Assembly: GCF_903642285.1 (NCBI RefSeq)
Contig: NZ_CAHJWJ010000022.1
Location: forward strand, 1 to 52,586
Reading direction: 5' to 3'
DNA length: 52,586 nucleotides
Source of the DNA: Sphingomonas bacterium
Lineage (GTDB): Bacteria; Pseudomonadota; Alphaproteobacteria; Sphingomonadales; Sphingomonadaceae
A program made the position numbers and the translations under genes. This document shows positions 10,101-17,319 of the stretch, one piece after another; position 1 is the stretch's first letter; every line of letters begins with the position of its first letter. Below the pieces are notes generated by a model that searched no databases, was not told the origin of the DNA, and saw only the letters and a program-made list of their open reading frames with translations.

Positions 10101-10473
10101 GCGCGATCCCCCGAAACGGCGCGGAAGTGGACGAACCACACGCTACGTCCGGGTCGGAATCGCCCCGCCCGAGGTGGCGTGCGGGTCGGCGGGGCGCGGC
10201 GGGCGGAAACGGCGGTCCGAAACATGACGCGCGCTGTCGCACGAAACGGGGGGTGTAGGACAGGGGGATGGGGATGGCAGCAAATCGGTGATGTCGCGCA
10301 CGTCCAAGCTACTCCCCCCCGGCGAAGGAGGGAGGGAGGCGACAGGTTGCCGAGGCGTGGCGATCGGCACCGAACCTTACCCATCAGTTTCGCCCACGGA
10401 ACGGTCCTGCGAAACCCGCGTTTTATCTGCGCGGTCCCGTTGGGTCGTCAGCGTAACGTCATCGGAGATATCC
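10101..10473. other. 373-bp intergenic region between divergent nadB and the GCG_CRPN-type gene
   Basis: The only gene-free stretch above 300 bp. It should hold the nadB promoter (not recognised) and carries an EcfG-type promoter at 10398-10422. Around 10310 there is one partial family A-like arm ('CCCCGGCGAAGGAGG'). Frames open here have no family resemblance. Confidence 0.6.
10398..10422 (+). promoter_or_regulatory. Putative EcfG (general stress sigma factor) promoter
   Basis: GGAAC (10398-10402), exactly 16 bp, then CGTT (10419-10422). This matches the consensus GGAAC-N16/17-CGTT of alphaproteobacterial EcfG promoters. It would start transcription near 10429, giving a ~45-nt leader before the ATG at 10474. 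Confidence 0.7.
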
Positions 10474-10701
10474 ATGAAAACCATTCTCGCCATCGCGCTT
10501 GCCGCCACCCTCGGCACGGGCGTCGTCGCCGTCGCCCCCGCCGACGCGCGCGACGGCTGCGGCCCGGGCTTCCATGCCGGTCCGCGCGGTCGCTGCTTTC
10601 CCAATCGGGCCGGCTATTTCGATGGCCGTCGCGGCTATTGGGATGGCCATCGCTACTGGCAGCACCGCGAGCGCTTCCAGGGCGGCTGGCGCTATCGTTA
10701 A
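10474..10701 (+). CDS. Small secreted GCG_CRPN-type protein
   Basis: A 75-residue protein with a signal peptide (MKTILAIALAATLGTGVVAV, cleavage probably after ADA) and a mature part rich in Gly, Arg, Tyr and Trp. The motif 'DGCGPGFHAGPRGRCFPN' fits the GCG...C-x-PN pattern of small proteobacterial exported proteins of unknown function; a short degenerate Tyr/Trp/Gly/Arg tail follows ('YFDGRRGYWDGHRYW'). GGAG sits 6 bp before the ATG. The EcfG-like promoter upstream suggests induction by general stress, so a role in the envelope under stress is plausible but unproven. It converges on the ABC ATPase gene through a perfect palindrome. Confidence 0.75.
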   Translation: MKTILAIALAATLGTGVVAVAPADARDGCGPGFHAGPRGRCFPNRAGYFDGRRGYWDGHRYWQHRERFQGGWRYR

Positions 10702-10709
10702 GATCAGAC

Positions 10710-10737
10710 CGGCGTAGCGCGGATCCGCGCTACGCCG
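10710..10737. terminator. 28-bp perfect palindrome, likely bidirectional terminator
   Basis: CGGCGTAGCGCGGA is followed directly by its exact reverse complement (14-bp arms, no spacer). It lies between the convergent GCG_CRPN-type gene (stop at 10701) and the ABC ATPase gene, whose stop codon (10730-10732) is inside it. No T-run, so termination is inferred from position. Confidence 0.6.
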
Positions 10738-11656
10738 CGTTGGCGGCGCGGGTCAGGCTGAGGAACACGTCCTCCAGATCGGCTTCCTTGGTCGATACGT
10801 CGACGATCCCGAACCCGTCGCCCTGTACCGCGGCCAGCACCTCGCCCGCGTTAACCCGGCTCTTGTCGTAGGTGATCTCCAGTGTCCGCGCGTCCTTCAG
10901 CGCGATCTTCTGGAAACAAATCGCTTCCGGCACCGCCGCGACGTCGCGGTCGACGATCACTGCGACGATCTTTTCCTGCGCCTTGCCCACCAGCTCGCGG
11001 GTCGGCTCGTTGGCGATGACCCGGCCGTTGTTGATGATCGCGATCCGGTCGCAGAGCTGCTCCGCCTCTTCCAGATAATGCGTCGTCAGCACGACGGTGA
11101 CCCCGTGTTCGTTGAGCCCGCGGACATAGGTCCATAATTGCTGGCGAAGCTCGATATCGACGCCCGCGGTCGGCTCGTCGAGGACCAGCACCGGCGGCGA
11201 ATGCGTCATCGCCTTCGCCACCATCAGCCGCCGCTTCATGCCCCCCGACAAGGTGCGCGCATAGGCATTGGCCTTGTCCTCCAGATGCACCGCGCGCAGC
11301 AATTCCATCGTCCGCCGCTTCGCCTTGGGCACGCCGTAGAGCCCGGCCTGGATTTCCAGCGTCTCGAACGGCGTGAAGAACGGGTCGAACAGGATCTCCT
11401 GGTTGACGATTCCGATCGACGCCTTGGCGTTGCGCGGGTGCTGGTCGATGTCGAAGCCCCAGATCGCGGCGGTGCCGTCGGTCTTGTTGACGAGCCCGGC
11501 GAGAATGTTGATCAGCGTCGACTTGCCCGCGCCATTGGGGCCGAGCAGCCCGAAGATCTGCCCGCGGGGAATGGCCAGGCTGACATCGTCCAGCGCGCGC
11601 TTGCCGCCCGCATAGGTCTTGCAGAGGTTCTGAATGCTGATCGCGGCTTCGGTCAT
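10730..11656 (-). CDS. ABC transporter ATP-binding protein (CcmA/drug-export type)
   Basis: A 308-residue cytosolic ATPase. Walker A 'GLLGPNGAGKSTL', Q-loop 'GIVNQEILFDPFFT', signature 'LSGGMKRRLMVAKA', Walker B 'VLVLDEPTAGVD' and H-loop 'VVLTTHYLEEAEQLCDR', with the C-terminal extension typical of the ABC-2 (NodI/DrrA-like) exporters. The ATG at 11656 puts the nucleotide-binding domain at residue ~5; the open frame upstream is repeat DNA. The partner ABC-2 permease is not adjacent on either side, so substrate is unknown and the subunit is an orphan in this window. Confidence 0.92.
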   Translation of the reverse strand: MTEAAISIQNLCKTYAGGKRALDDVSLAIPRGQIFGLLGPNGAGKSTLINILAGLVNKTDGTAAIWGFDIDQHPRNAKASIGIVNQEILFDPFFTPFETLEIQAGLYGVPKAKRRTMELLRAVHLEDKANAYARTLSGGMKRRLMVAKAMTHSPPVLVLDEPTAGVDIELRQQLWTYVRGLNEHGVTVVLTTHYLEEAEQLCDRIAIINNGRVIANEPTRELVGKAQEKIVAVIVDRDVAAVPEAICFQKIALKDARTLEITYDKSRVNAGEVLAAVQGDGFGIVDVSTKEADLEDVFLSLTRAANAA

Positions 11657-11693
11657 GCCGGGGCGATAGGCTTGGCGGGGGTATGCATCAACC

Positions 11694-11830
11694 TTTCCCT
11701 CTCCCCCTGTGGGAGAGGGAGGGAGCAGCGAAGCTGCGGAAGGGTGAGGGGGATAGCGTATGACCACGACCCCCTCACTCTCCCACTGCTTCGCAGCGGG
11801 CCCCTCCCTCTCCCACAAGGGGAGAGGGAA
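11694..11830. repeat. Family C paired inverted repeat (CCCTCTCCC type)
   Basis: Left part TTTCCCTCTCCCCCTGTGGG with GAGAGGGAGGG, right part CCCTCCCTCTCCCAC with AAGGGGAGAGGGAA. The halves are inverted and about 100 bp apart, with 'GCAGCGAAGCTGC' and 'GCTTCGCAGC' hairpins inside. It fills the gap between the divergent ABC ATPase and CHCC protein genes. Confidence 0.7.
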
Positions 11831-11867
11831 TTGTGCATTCCGCCCTGCCTTGCTATCGCCCTCCCCG

Positions 11868-12101
11868 ATGCAGCCGCCCCCCGAAACCATCCGAGTCACC
11901 CAGCCCCGCGTCGCGTGCGACGGGGCGAGCGATATCCCCGGCGGTGCCGCGCTCGGCCATCCGCGGGTGTGGTTGCAGATCAGCGAGTCCGGCTATGTCG
12001 ATTGCGGCTATTGCGATCGGCGCTTCATCCTGACGGGTGGCCCGGCGGACGGCGCGGATCAATCGACGCTCAAGGATCACGGGGATGGCGCGGGACGCTG
12101 A
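11868..12101 (+). CDS. Zinc-finger domain protein (zf-CHCC, NDUFS6-like)
   Basis: A 77-residue protein. 'GHPRVWLQI' then 'GYVDCGYCDRRFIL' gives the His...Cys-x2-Cys zinc site of the CHCC family, and an upstream Cys ('RVACDG') is the fourth ligand. In mitochondria the family member NDUFS6 is an accessory subunit of complex I; bacterial homologues are uncharacterised, so a link to respiratory complex I is family-based inference. The ATG at 11868 follows repeat DNA and has no obvious Shine-Dalgarno. tldD starts 19 bp after its stop. Confidence 0.8.
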   Translation: MQPPPETIRVTQPRVACDGASDIPGGAALGHPRVWLQISESGYVDCGYCDRRFILTGGPADGADQSTLKDHGDGAGR

Positions 12102-12120
12102 TCTGCCTATATTCGATGGC

Positions 12121-13563
12121 ATGAGCATTCCCACAGACCCCCGCCGGTTCCTCTACCGCGACGCGCTCGATCCCGAACAGGCGCAGGCATTGACCGCGAA
12201 GGCGCTCGCGAATGCGGACGACGGCGAACTCTACCTCCAATATCGCCGCAGCGAGGCGTTCGGGTTCGACGACGGACGGCTGAAGACCGCAAGCTACGAT
12301 ACGCAAGGCGGCTTCGGCCTGCGTGCGGTTTCGGGCGAGACGACCGCGTTCGCGCACGCCAACGAACTCTCCCCCGCCGCGATCCGCCGCGCCGCGGAGA
12401 CGATGGCGCTGATCGAGCCCGGTGCCGATCGGCATGGGGCCGCGAAGGCATCGCCGCCCGCACGCACGAACCGCCACCTCTACACCGACGCCGATCCGCT
12501 CGACCTCGTGCCCTTCGCGGACAAGGTGAACCTCTGTCAGACGATCGACGCCGCGGCGCGCGCGCGCGATCCCCGCGTCGCGCAGGTTTCGGTGTCGCTG
12601 TCCGGCAGCTGGGCGGTGGTCGAGATCGTCCGCGCCGACGGCTTCGTCGCGACCGACGTCCGCCCGCTGGTGCGTCTGAACGTCTCGATCGTCGCCGAGC
12701 GGAACGGCCGTCGCGAAACCGGCAGCTACGGCATCGGCGGCCGCTATCTCTATACCGACCTGTTCGCGCCCGACACATGGAACCGCGCGATCGACGAGGC
12801 GCTGGCGCAGGCGCTGACCAACCTCGACGCGGTCGCGGCACCGGCGGGCGAGATGACGGTGCTGCTCGGCAATGGCTGGCCGGGCATCCTCCTGCACGAG
12901 GCGATCGGTCACGGGCTGGAGGGCGATTTCAACCGCAAGGGGACCAGCGCGTTCTCGGGCCGGATCGGCGAACGCGTGGCCGCGCAGGGCGTTACCGTGG
13001 TCGACGACGGCAGCCTTGCCGACAAGCGCGGTTCGCTGACGATCGACGACGAGGGCACGCCGACGCAGGAGAATATCCTGATCGAGGACGGCATCCTGAA
13101 GGGCTATATCCATGACCGGCTGAATGCGCGGCTGATGGGCGTCGCCCCGACCGGTAACGGCCGGCGCGAGAGTTTCCAGCACGCGCCGATGCCGCGGATG
13201 ACCAACACCTTCATGAAGGCCGGGCAGGACGATCCCGCCGAGCTGCTGTCGCGGGTCAGGAAGGGCATCTTCGCCAAGGCGTTCGGCGGCGGGCAGGTCG
13301 ACATCGTGTCGGGCAAGTTCGTGTTCAGCTGCACCGAGGCGTATCTGATCGAGGACGGAAAGCTCGGCGCACCGATCAAGGGCGCGACCTTGATCGGCGA
13401 CGGGCCCAGTTCGCTGACGAAGGTGCGCGGCATCGGCAACGACTTCGCGCTGGACGAGGGCATCGGCGTGTGCGGCAAGGGCGGGCAGAGCGTGCCCGCC
13501 GGCGTCGGGCAGCCGACGTTGCTGGTCGACGGGCTGACCGTGGGCGGGACGGCGACTGGGTAA
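12121..13563 (+). CDS. tldD: Metalloprotease TldD
   Basis: Subunit of the TldD/TldE protease that degrades or matures peptides (microcin B17 maturation and CcdA degradation in E. coli). 480 residues. The zinc motif HExxxH is H259-E260-A-I-G-H264 in 'ILLHEAIGHGLEGDF', followed by 'LTIDDEGTPTQENILIEDG' split across the family's conserved core and 'VFSCTEAYLIEDG' near the C-terminus. TldE is not nearby. The ccdAB pair lies immediately downstream (convergent); since E. coli TldD/E is implicated in CcdA turnover, the neighbourhood is suggestive but may be chance. A TATATT hexamer lies 7 bp before the ATG. Confidence 0.95.
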   Translation: MSIPTDPRRFLYRDALDPEQAQALTAKALANADDGELYLQYRRSEAFGFDDGRLKTASYDTQGGFGLRAVSGETTAFAHANELSPAAIRRAAETMALIEPGADRHGAAKASPPARTNRHLYTDADPLDLVPFADKVNLCQTIDAAARARDPRVAQVSVSLSGSWAVVEIVRADGFVATDVRPLVRLNVSIVAERNGRRETGSYGIGGRYLYTDLFAPDTWNRAIDEALAQALTNLDAVAAPAGEMTVLLGNGWPGILLHEAIGHGLEGDFNRKGTSAFSGRIGERVAAQGVTVVDDGSLADKRGSLTIDDEGTPTQENILIEDGILKGYIHDRLNARLMGVAPTGNGRRESFQHAPMPRMTNTFMKAGQDDPAELLSRVRKGIFAKAFGGGQVDIVSGKFVFSCTEAYLIEDGKLGAPIKGATLIGDGPSSLTKVRGIGNDFALDEGIGVCGKGGQSVPAGVGQPTLLVDGLTVGGTATG

Positions 13564-13566
13564 GGG

Positions 13567-13863
13567 TTAAACGCCCGTCAGCATCATGTCGAACGCACCG
13601 ATGATCTCAAATCGGTGAATTGCCAGATTGGTGATTTTCGTACCAAGGACGCGTGCGCTGACCGCCGCCGCGAACTGGGTCACCATGATGTAGGTTTCAC
13701 CATCGATTGCGAATTCGGGATTGAGGCGCGCGCGTCGATCCGGCGACTGGCTCGCCGGTAGCAGCGGGGCCGTCAGTCGGGTGGTGAGATGAGACAGGGC
13801 ATCGGACTGGCAGTCGAGCAGCAGATCGCCTTCGCGCGTGCGGTACACGTCGAACTGCGGCAT
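13567..13863 (-). CDS. ccdB: CcdB-family toxin
   Basis: A 98-residue protein with the CcdB pattern: 'MPQFDVYRT', 'DCQSDALSHLTTRL', 'VAPLLP'-like 'TAPLLPAS', 'NPEFAIDGETYIMVTQ' and a C-terminal 'EIIGAFDMMLTGV'. In the family this protein poisons DNA gyrase; the C-terminal residues that contact GyrA differ here from the F-plasmid WGI end, so toxicity must be tested. Its ATG overlaps the antitoxin TGA by one base (TGATG), indicating translational coupling. It ends 3 bp from the tldD stop, on the opposite strand. Confidence 0.9.
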   Translation of the reverse strand: MPQFDVYRTREGDLLLDCQSDALSHLTTRLTAPLLPASQSPDRRARLNPEFAIDGETYIMVTQFAAAVSARVLGTKITNLAIHRFEIIGAFDMMLTGV

Positions 13864-14108
13864 CAGAACAAGCGGTACTTTTCCAGCGGTAGACCATGTT
13901 CCTCAACCCAGCGGTTGACCGACTCCGCCCATTCCCGATTTTCCTCGCGCCAGCGCCGATCACGTTCCACCTTCGCTGCCGCTCGCAGCGCCAATTCGCT
14001 GACCTGCGACAAATTGATGCCAGCCTCGCGTGCGGCAGCCACTACGCCGGTATCGATCGATAGATTGACGGATTTCCGCTTGCCGGATGCGATCGGATCA
14101 TGTTTCAT
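13863..14108 (-). CDS. ccdA: CcdA-family antitoxin
   Basis: An 81-residue antitoxin. The N-terminal ribbon-helix-helix DNA-binding half reads 'KRKSVNLSIDTGVVAAARE' and the second helix 'LSQVSELALRAAAKVERD'; the C-terminal, Trp- and Glu-rich half ('RWREENREWAESVNRWVEE') is the disordered toxin-binding segment that caps CcdB. First gene of the operon, as usual for ccdAB, and expected to repress its own promoter with CcdB. The divergent PNPOx-like gene starts 50 bp upstream. Confidence 0.9.
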   Translation of the reverse strand: MKHDPIASGKRKSVNLSIDTGVVAAAREAGINLSQVSELALRAAAKVERDRRWREENREWAESVNRWVEEHGLPLEKYRLF

Positions 14109-14158
14109 GTGGACAAGTTATGCGCCTACTTACTGCGCGTCAATCGGGAGCATGACCG

Positions 14159-14710
14159 ATGGAATTCTTCTCCGCGCTGAACGACAATCATTGCGCATTT
14201 ATTACGAAACAGCCGATATTCTTCGTCGCGACCGCCGCAGACGGCGCCCGTATCAATCTCAGTCCCAAGGGCCTCGACAGCTTCCGCGTACTGGACCCGG
14301 CCCGCGTCGCCTATGTCGATCTCGGCGGTTCGGGAAACGAGACGCAGGCACATCTGGCGGCGGACGGGCGGATCACGGTCATGTTCTGCGCCTTCGACAA
14401 TCCTGCGTCGATCCTTCGCCTCTACGGCCACGGCACCGCAGTGCTGCCGCAGGACGAGGGGTTCGAAGCGCTCGCCGCGCATTTCCCGCGCCTGCCGGGG
14501 ATCCGGCAGGTGTTCGCGATCACGATCGACAGCGTGCAGGTCAGCTGCGGCTGGGGCGTGCCGCGGATGACATTGAATCGCTCGCGCGACACGCTGACCA
14601 AATTCCATGCCCAACAGATACCCGAGGAACGGCTGGCGAAGATCGCCGGCAGGACCAAAAGTATCGACGGGCTGCCGGTACGCGTCCAGACGCGGATCCC
14701 CGCGGCGTGA
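14159..14710 (+). CDS. Pyridoxamine 5'-phosphate oxidase-fold family protein
   Basis: 183 residues. The N-terminal 'LNDNHCAFITKQPIFFVATAA' and 'INLSPKGLDSFRVLD' then 'VMFCAFDNPASILRLYGHG' are typical of the PNPOx-like split-barrel flavin-binding proteins ('Pyridox_oxidase' group). Such proteins bind FMN, F420 or haem; the cofactor and reaction here are unknown. A GGGAG lies 9 bp before the ATG. The DUF2007 gene begins 10 bp after its stop and probably shares the transcript. Confidence 0.85.
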   Translation: MEFFSALNDNHCAFITKQPIFFVATAADGARINLSPKGLDSFRVLDPARVAYVDLGGSGNETQAHLAADGRITVMFCAFDNPASILRLYGHGTAVLPQDEGFEALAAHFPRLPGIRQVFAITIDSVQVSCGWGVPRMTLNRSRDTLTKFHAQQIPEERLAKIAGRTKSIDGLPVRVQTRIPAA

Positions 14711-14720
14711 CCGCCCGCCG

Positions 14721-14924
14721 ATGAGCATCGTCGAACTCGGCCGCTTCAGCCGCAACGAAGCGCATATCCTGATCGGTCGTCTGGACAGCGAAGGCATCAC
14801 CGCGATCGCCTTCGACGGGGAGACGTCGATCGGCGACGGCAGTTATCTGCTGATCCCCGTGCGGGTGATGGTCAACGAGGACGACCTTGCCGCGGCGAAG
14901 GCGATCGTCGTCGCCGCTGCCTGA
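14721..14924 (+). CDS. DUF2007-type small protein
   Basis: A 67-residue protein beginning 'MSIVELGRFSRNEAHILIGRL' in two blocks of the DUF2007 pattern: a sequence like 'EAHILIGRLDSEGI' and a C-terminal 'VRVMVNEDDLAAAKAIV'. The family is a ferredoxin-like fold annotated as putative signal-transducing; experimental function is lacking. It follows the PNPOx-like gene by 10 bp and precedes the glnK promoter. Confidence 0.75.
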   Translation: MSIVELGRFSRNEAHILIGRLDSEGITAIAFDGETSIGDGSYLLIPVRVMVNEDDLAAAKAIVVAAA

Positions 14925-15017
14925 TTTTTCGGCACTGCGGTCGCGCATGCCCGAAAAGCGATCGGCATCCGTCATGCAATCGTAACCTTCCTTTAGGGAA
15001 TCGGTTGCGTCTCGCAG

Positions 15018-15032
15018 TGGCACGATGATTGC
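15018..15032 (+). promoter_or_regulatory. Sigma-54 (RpoN) -24/-12 promoter of glnK-amtB
   Basis: TGGCACGATGATTGC matches TGGCACG-N4-TTGC, with the invariant GG and GC at the correct spacing. It predicts transcription start near 15044 and NtrC-dependent activation under nitrogen limitation. I could not pick out a clear NtrC site upstream. Confidence 0.85.
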
Positions 15033-15064
15033 GATGGACCTTCCGGGCAAAAGGGAGGGCGTGC

Positions 15065-15403
15065 GTGAAGCTGGTCATCGCGATCATCAAACCGTTCAAG
15101 CTCGACGAGGTGCGCGAAGCGCTCACCGCGCTCGGCGTGGCGGGGATGACGGTCACCGAAGTCAAGGGATTCGGCCGACAGAAGGGTCAGACCGAGATCT
15201 ACCGCGGCGCGGAATACAGCACCAACATGGTGCCGAAGATCAAGATCGAGGTAGTCTGCGCGACCGATCTGGCGTCGCGTGTCGTCGAGACGATGCAGGC
15301 CGCGGCGAACACCGGCGCGATCGGCGACGGCAAGATCTTCGTGCTCGATGTCGGCCAGGCGGTGCGGATCCGCACCGGGGAGACCGACGATGCCGCGCTT
15401 TGA
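15065..15403 (+). CDS. glnK: P-II nitrogen regulatory protein
   Basis: 112-residue trimeric signal protein that senses 2-oxoglutarate and ATP/ADP and blocks the AmtB channel. The GTG at 15065 gives the normal MKLVIAIIKPFKLDEVREAL start with GGGAGG 11 bp upstream. The T-loop contains Y51 ('EIYRGAEY'), the uridylylation site, and the ATP-binding 'TGAIGDGKIFV' follows. Co-location with amtB and the sigma-54 promoter favour GlnK over GlnB. amtB starts 13 bp after its stop. Confidence 0.95.
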   Translation: MKLVIAIIKPFKLDEVREALTALGVAGMTVTEVKGFGRQKGQTEIYRGAEYSTNMVPKIKIEVVCATDLASRVVETMQAAANTGAIGDGKIFVLDVGQAVRIRTGETDDAAL

Positions 15404-15416
15404 CGGGGGGAACATC

Positions 15417-16874
15417 ATGAAATCGACGCGACTGACATCGGGCGTCGGTGCCGCCGCGATTGCCCTGCTGCTCGCGCATCCCGCGTTCGCGCAAGGCACC
15501 GCGGCCGCGGTCGCCGCAAGCCCGATCCCGAAGGCGACCGTCGACAAGGGCGACACCGCGTGGATGCTGGTCTCCTCGCTGCTGGTGCTGATGATGGCGG
15601 TACCCGGGCTGGCCTTGTTCTATGGCGGGCTCGTACGGACGAAGAACATGCTGTCGGTGCTGACGCAGGTGCTGATGATCGTGTGCATGGTCGCGGTGAT
15701 GTGGGTCACCTTCGGCTATTCGCTCGCGTTCACCGGACACAATGCCTTCTGGGGCGGGTTGTCGAAGGCGTTGCTGATGGGCGTCGATGCGACGAACAGC
15801 CGGGCGGCGACCTTCTCGAACGGCGTCTACATCCCCGAATATGCGTATATCTGTTTCCAGATGACCTTCGCGTGCATCACGCCCGCCTTGTTCATCGGAT
15901 CGATCGCGGAGCGCGTGCGGTTCTCGCCGCTGATGCTGTTCACCGCCTTGTGGGTGATATTGGTCTATTTCCCGATCGCGCACATGGTCTGGTATTGGGG
16001 CGGGCCCGATGCGGTCGCCGCCGCAGCGCTGAAGGGCGCGGCGGCGCTGGACTTGCAGAATGCGGATGCGGGCTGGCTGTTCCAAAAGGGCGCGCTCGAT
16101 TTCGCGGGCGGCACCGTCGTCCATATCAATGCGGGCATCACCGGCCTCGTCATGTGCATCATGCTCGGCAAGCGATCGGGCTATCCCAGGGAGCCGATGC
16201 CGCCGCATTCGCTGACCATGACGATGATCGGCACATCGTTGCTGTGGGTCGGCTGGTTCGGCTTCAACGCCGGGTCCAACCTCGAATCGAACGGGGTGAC
16301 CGCGGTCGCGTTCATCAACACCTTCGTCGCGACCGCCGCGGCGGGGCTGTCGTGGCTGCTGGTCGAACAGGTCGTTCGCGGCAAGCCGTCGCTGCTCGGC
16401 GCGGCATCCGGGGTCGTCGCCGGGCTGGTCGCGGTGACGCCGGCATCGGGCTATGCCGGGCCGATGGGGTCGGTCGTGCTGGGGCTGATGGTCTCGCCGA
16501 TCTGCTTCTTCTTCGTCAGCAAGGTAAAGTCCTATTTCGGCTATGACGACAGCCTCGACGTGTTCGGGGTGCACTGCATCGGCGGCGTCACCGGCGCGAT
16601 CATGACGGGTATCCTAGACGCGCCGTATCTGGGCGGCCAGGGTATCGCGGATTATGCGGCCAAGCCCGGTGCGATGATCGCCGGTGCCTATCATATGCCG
16701 GCGCAGCTGTGGATCCAGTGCCAGGCGGTCATCGTGACGCTGGCCTGGTCGTCGATCGGTGCGACATTGCTGTTCCTGCTGGTCGACAAGACCTGGGGCA
16801 TGCGCGCCGCGATCGACGCCGAGCACGAAGGGCTCGACATCGCCGAACATGGCGAGCGCGCCTATCACCACTGA
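15417..16874 (+). CDS. amtB: Ammonium transporter
   Basis: 485-residue inner-membrane channel for ammonium. A signal peptide (about 1-25, ending AHPAFA) precedes 11 membrane segments, as in AmtB. Conserved positions include the pore twin histidines ('GGTVVHINAGITGL' and 'GVHCIGGVTGAI') and the 'TKNMLSVLTQ' and 'WVGWFGFNAGS' segments. GGGGGGAA lies close before the ATG. Expressed with glnK from the sigma-54 promoter; a strong terminator follows at 16941. Confidence 0.97.
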   Translation: MKSTRLTSGVGAAAIALLLAHPAFAQGTAAAVAASPIPKATVDKGDTAWMLVSSLLVLMMAVPGLALFYGGLVRTKNMLSVLTQVLMIVCMVAVMWVTFGYSLAFTGHNAFWGGLSKALLMGVDATNSRAATFSNGVYIPEYAYICFQMTFACITPALFIGSIAERVRFSPLMLFTALWVILVYFPIAHMVWYWGGPDAVAAAALKGAAALDLQNADAGWLFQKGALDFAGGTVVHINAGITGLVMCIMLGKRSGYPREPMPPHSLTMTMIGTSLLWVGWFGFNAGSNLESNGVTAVAFINTFVATAAAGLSWLLVEQVVRGKPSLLGAASGVVAGLVAVTPASGYAGPMGSVVLGLMVSPICFFFVSKVKSYFGYDDSLDVFGVHCIGGVTGAIMTGILDAPYLGGQGIADYAAKPGAMIAGAYHMPAQLWIQCQAVIVTLAWSSIGATLLFLLVDKTWGMRAAIDAEHEGLDIAEHGERAYHH

Positions 16875-16890
16875 GTTCGGCACCACCACC

Positions 16891-16911
16891 GGGGGCGGAT
16901 AACCCGCCCCC
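16891..16911. terminator. GC-rich hairpin after amtB
   Basis: GGGGGCGG (16891-16898) pairs with CCGCCCCC (16904-16911) around a 5-nt loop, 16 bp after the amtB stop. No T-run; it may stabilise the 3' end upstream of the main terminator. Confidence 0.5.
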
Positions 16912-16940
16912 ACCGACGTTCCTCCTGCGGACGACCTGAG

Positions 16941-16969
16941 CCCGGTGCAGCGATGCACCGGGTTTTTTT
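16941..16969 (+). terminator. Rho-independent terminator of glnK-amtB
   Basis: CCCGGTGCA (16941-16949), loop GCGA, TGCACCGGG (16954-16962), then seven T residues. A perfect 9-bp stem with a T-run, the clearest terminator in the window. Confidence 0.95.
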
Positions 16970-17007
16970 GGTATCGCAGGTCTGGGGCGACGAGGGCGCG
17001 TGACCCC

Positions 17008-17319
17008 CTAACGCCGCCGCCCCAACGGGCGCAGCCGAACGCCGATGCAGATCGCCGTCGGCCAGAACAATGTATTGACGATATCGCTGGTCGTATCGGG
17101 CCAGCGCCACGACCCGAAATGCATCCGGTCCAGCACCTCGTTCGCGCCTTCCGCCAGCGCGACGAAGGCGAGCGGCACGAAGCTGCCGAGCGAACGACGA
17201 GTCGCGATCCGTGCCAGCATCAGGATCGCCATGCCGGCGTGGACGTGCAGCAACGTGTCGGGCAGCCCGGTGCCGTCGCCGATCCAGTCGATGAAGCGGT
17301 GGTAATAGGCCGGGATCAT
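17008..17319 (-). CDS. Small integral membrane protein (VanZ-like appearance), unknown function
   Basis: 103 residues with about three hydrophobic segments ('HAGMAILMLARI', 'FVPLAFVALAEGANEVLD', 'DIVNTLFWPTAICIG'). The spacing 'EGANEVLDRM...DTTSDIVNTLFWP' recalls VanZ-like proteins (E-x-x-Q/N...D-x-x-x-N), but the match is weak. Its ATG overlaps the stop of the upstream gene (ATGA), so it is the last gene of a three-gene unit. Confidence 0.65.
   Translation of the reverse strand: MIPAYYHRFIDWIGDGTGLPDTLLHVHAGMAILMLARIATRRSLGSFVPLAFVALAEGANEVLDRMHFGSWRWPDTTSDIVNTLFWPTAICIGVRLRPLGRRR

Noticed and set aside
10101..10139. Longer nadB start at ATG 10139
   Set aside because: Adds 13 residues before the FAD motif with no ribosome site; the TTG at 10100 has GGGGGAT upstream.
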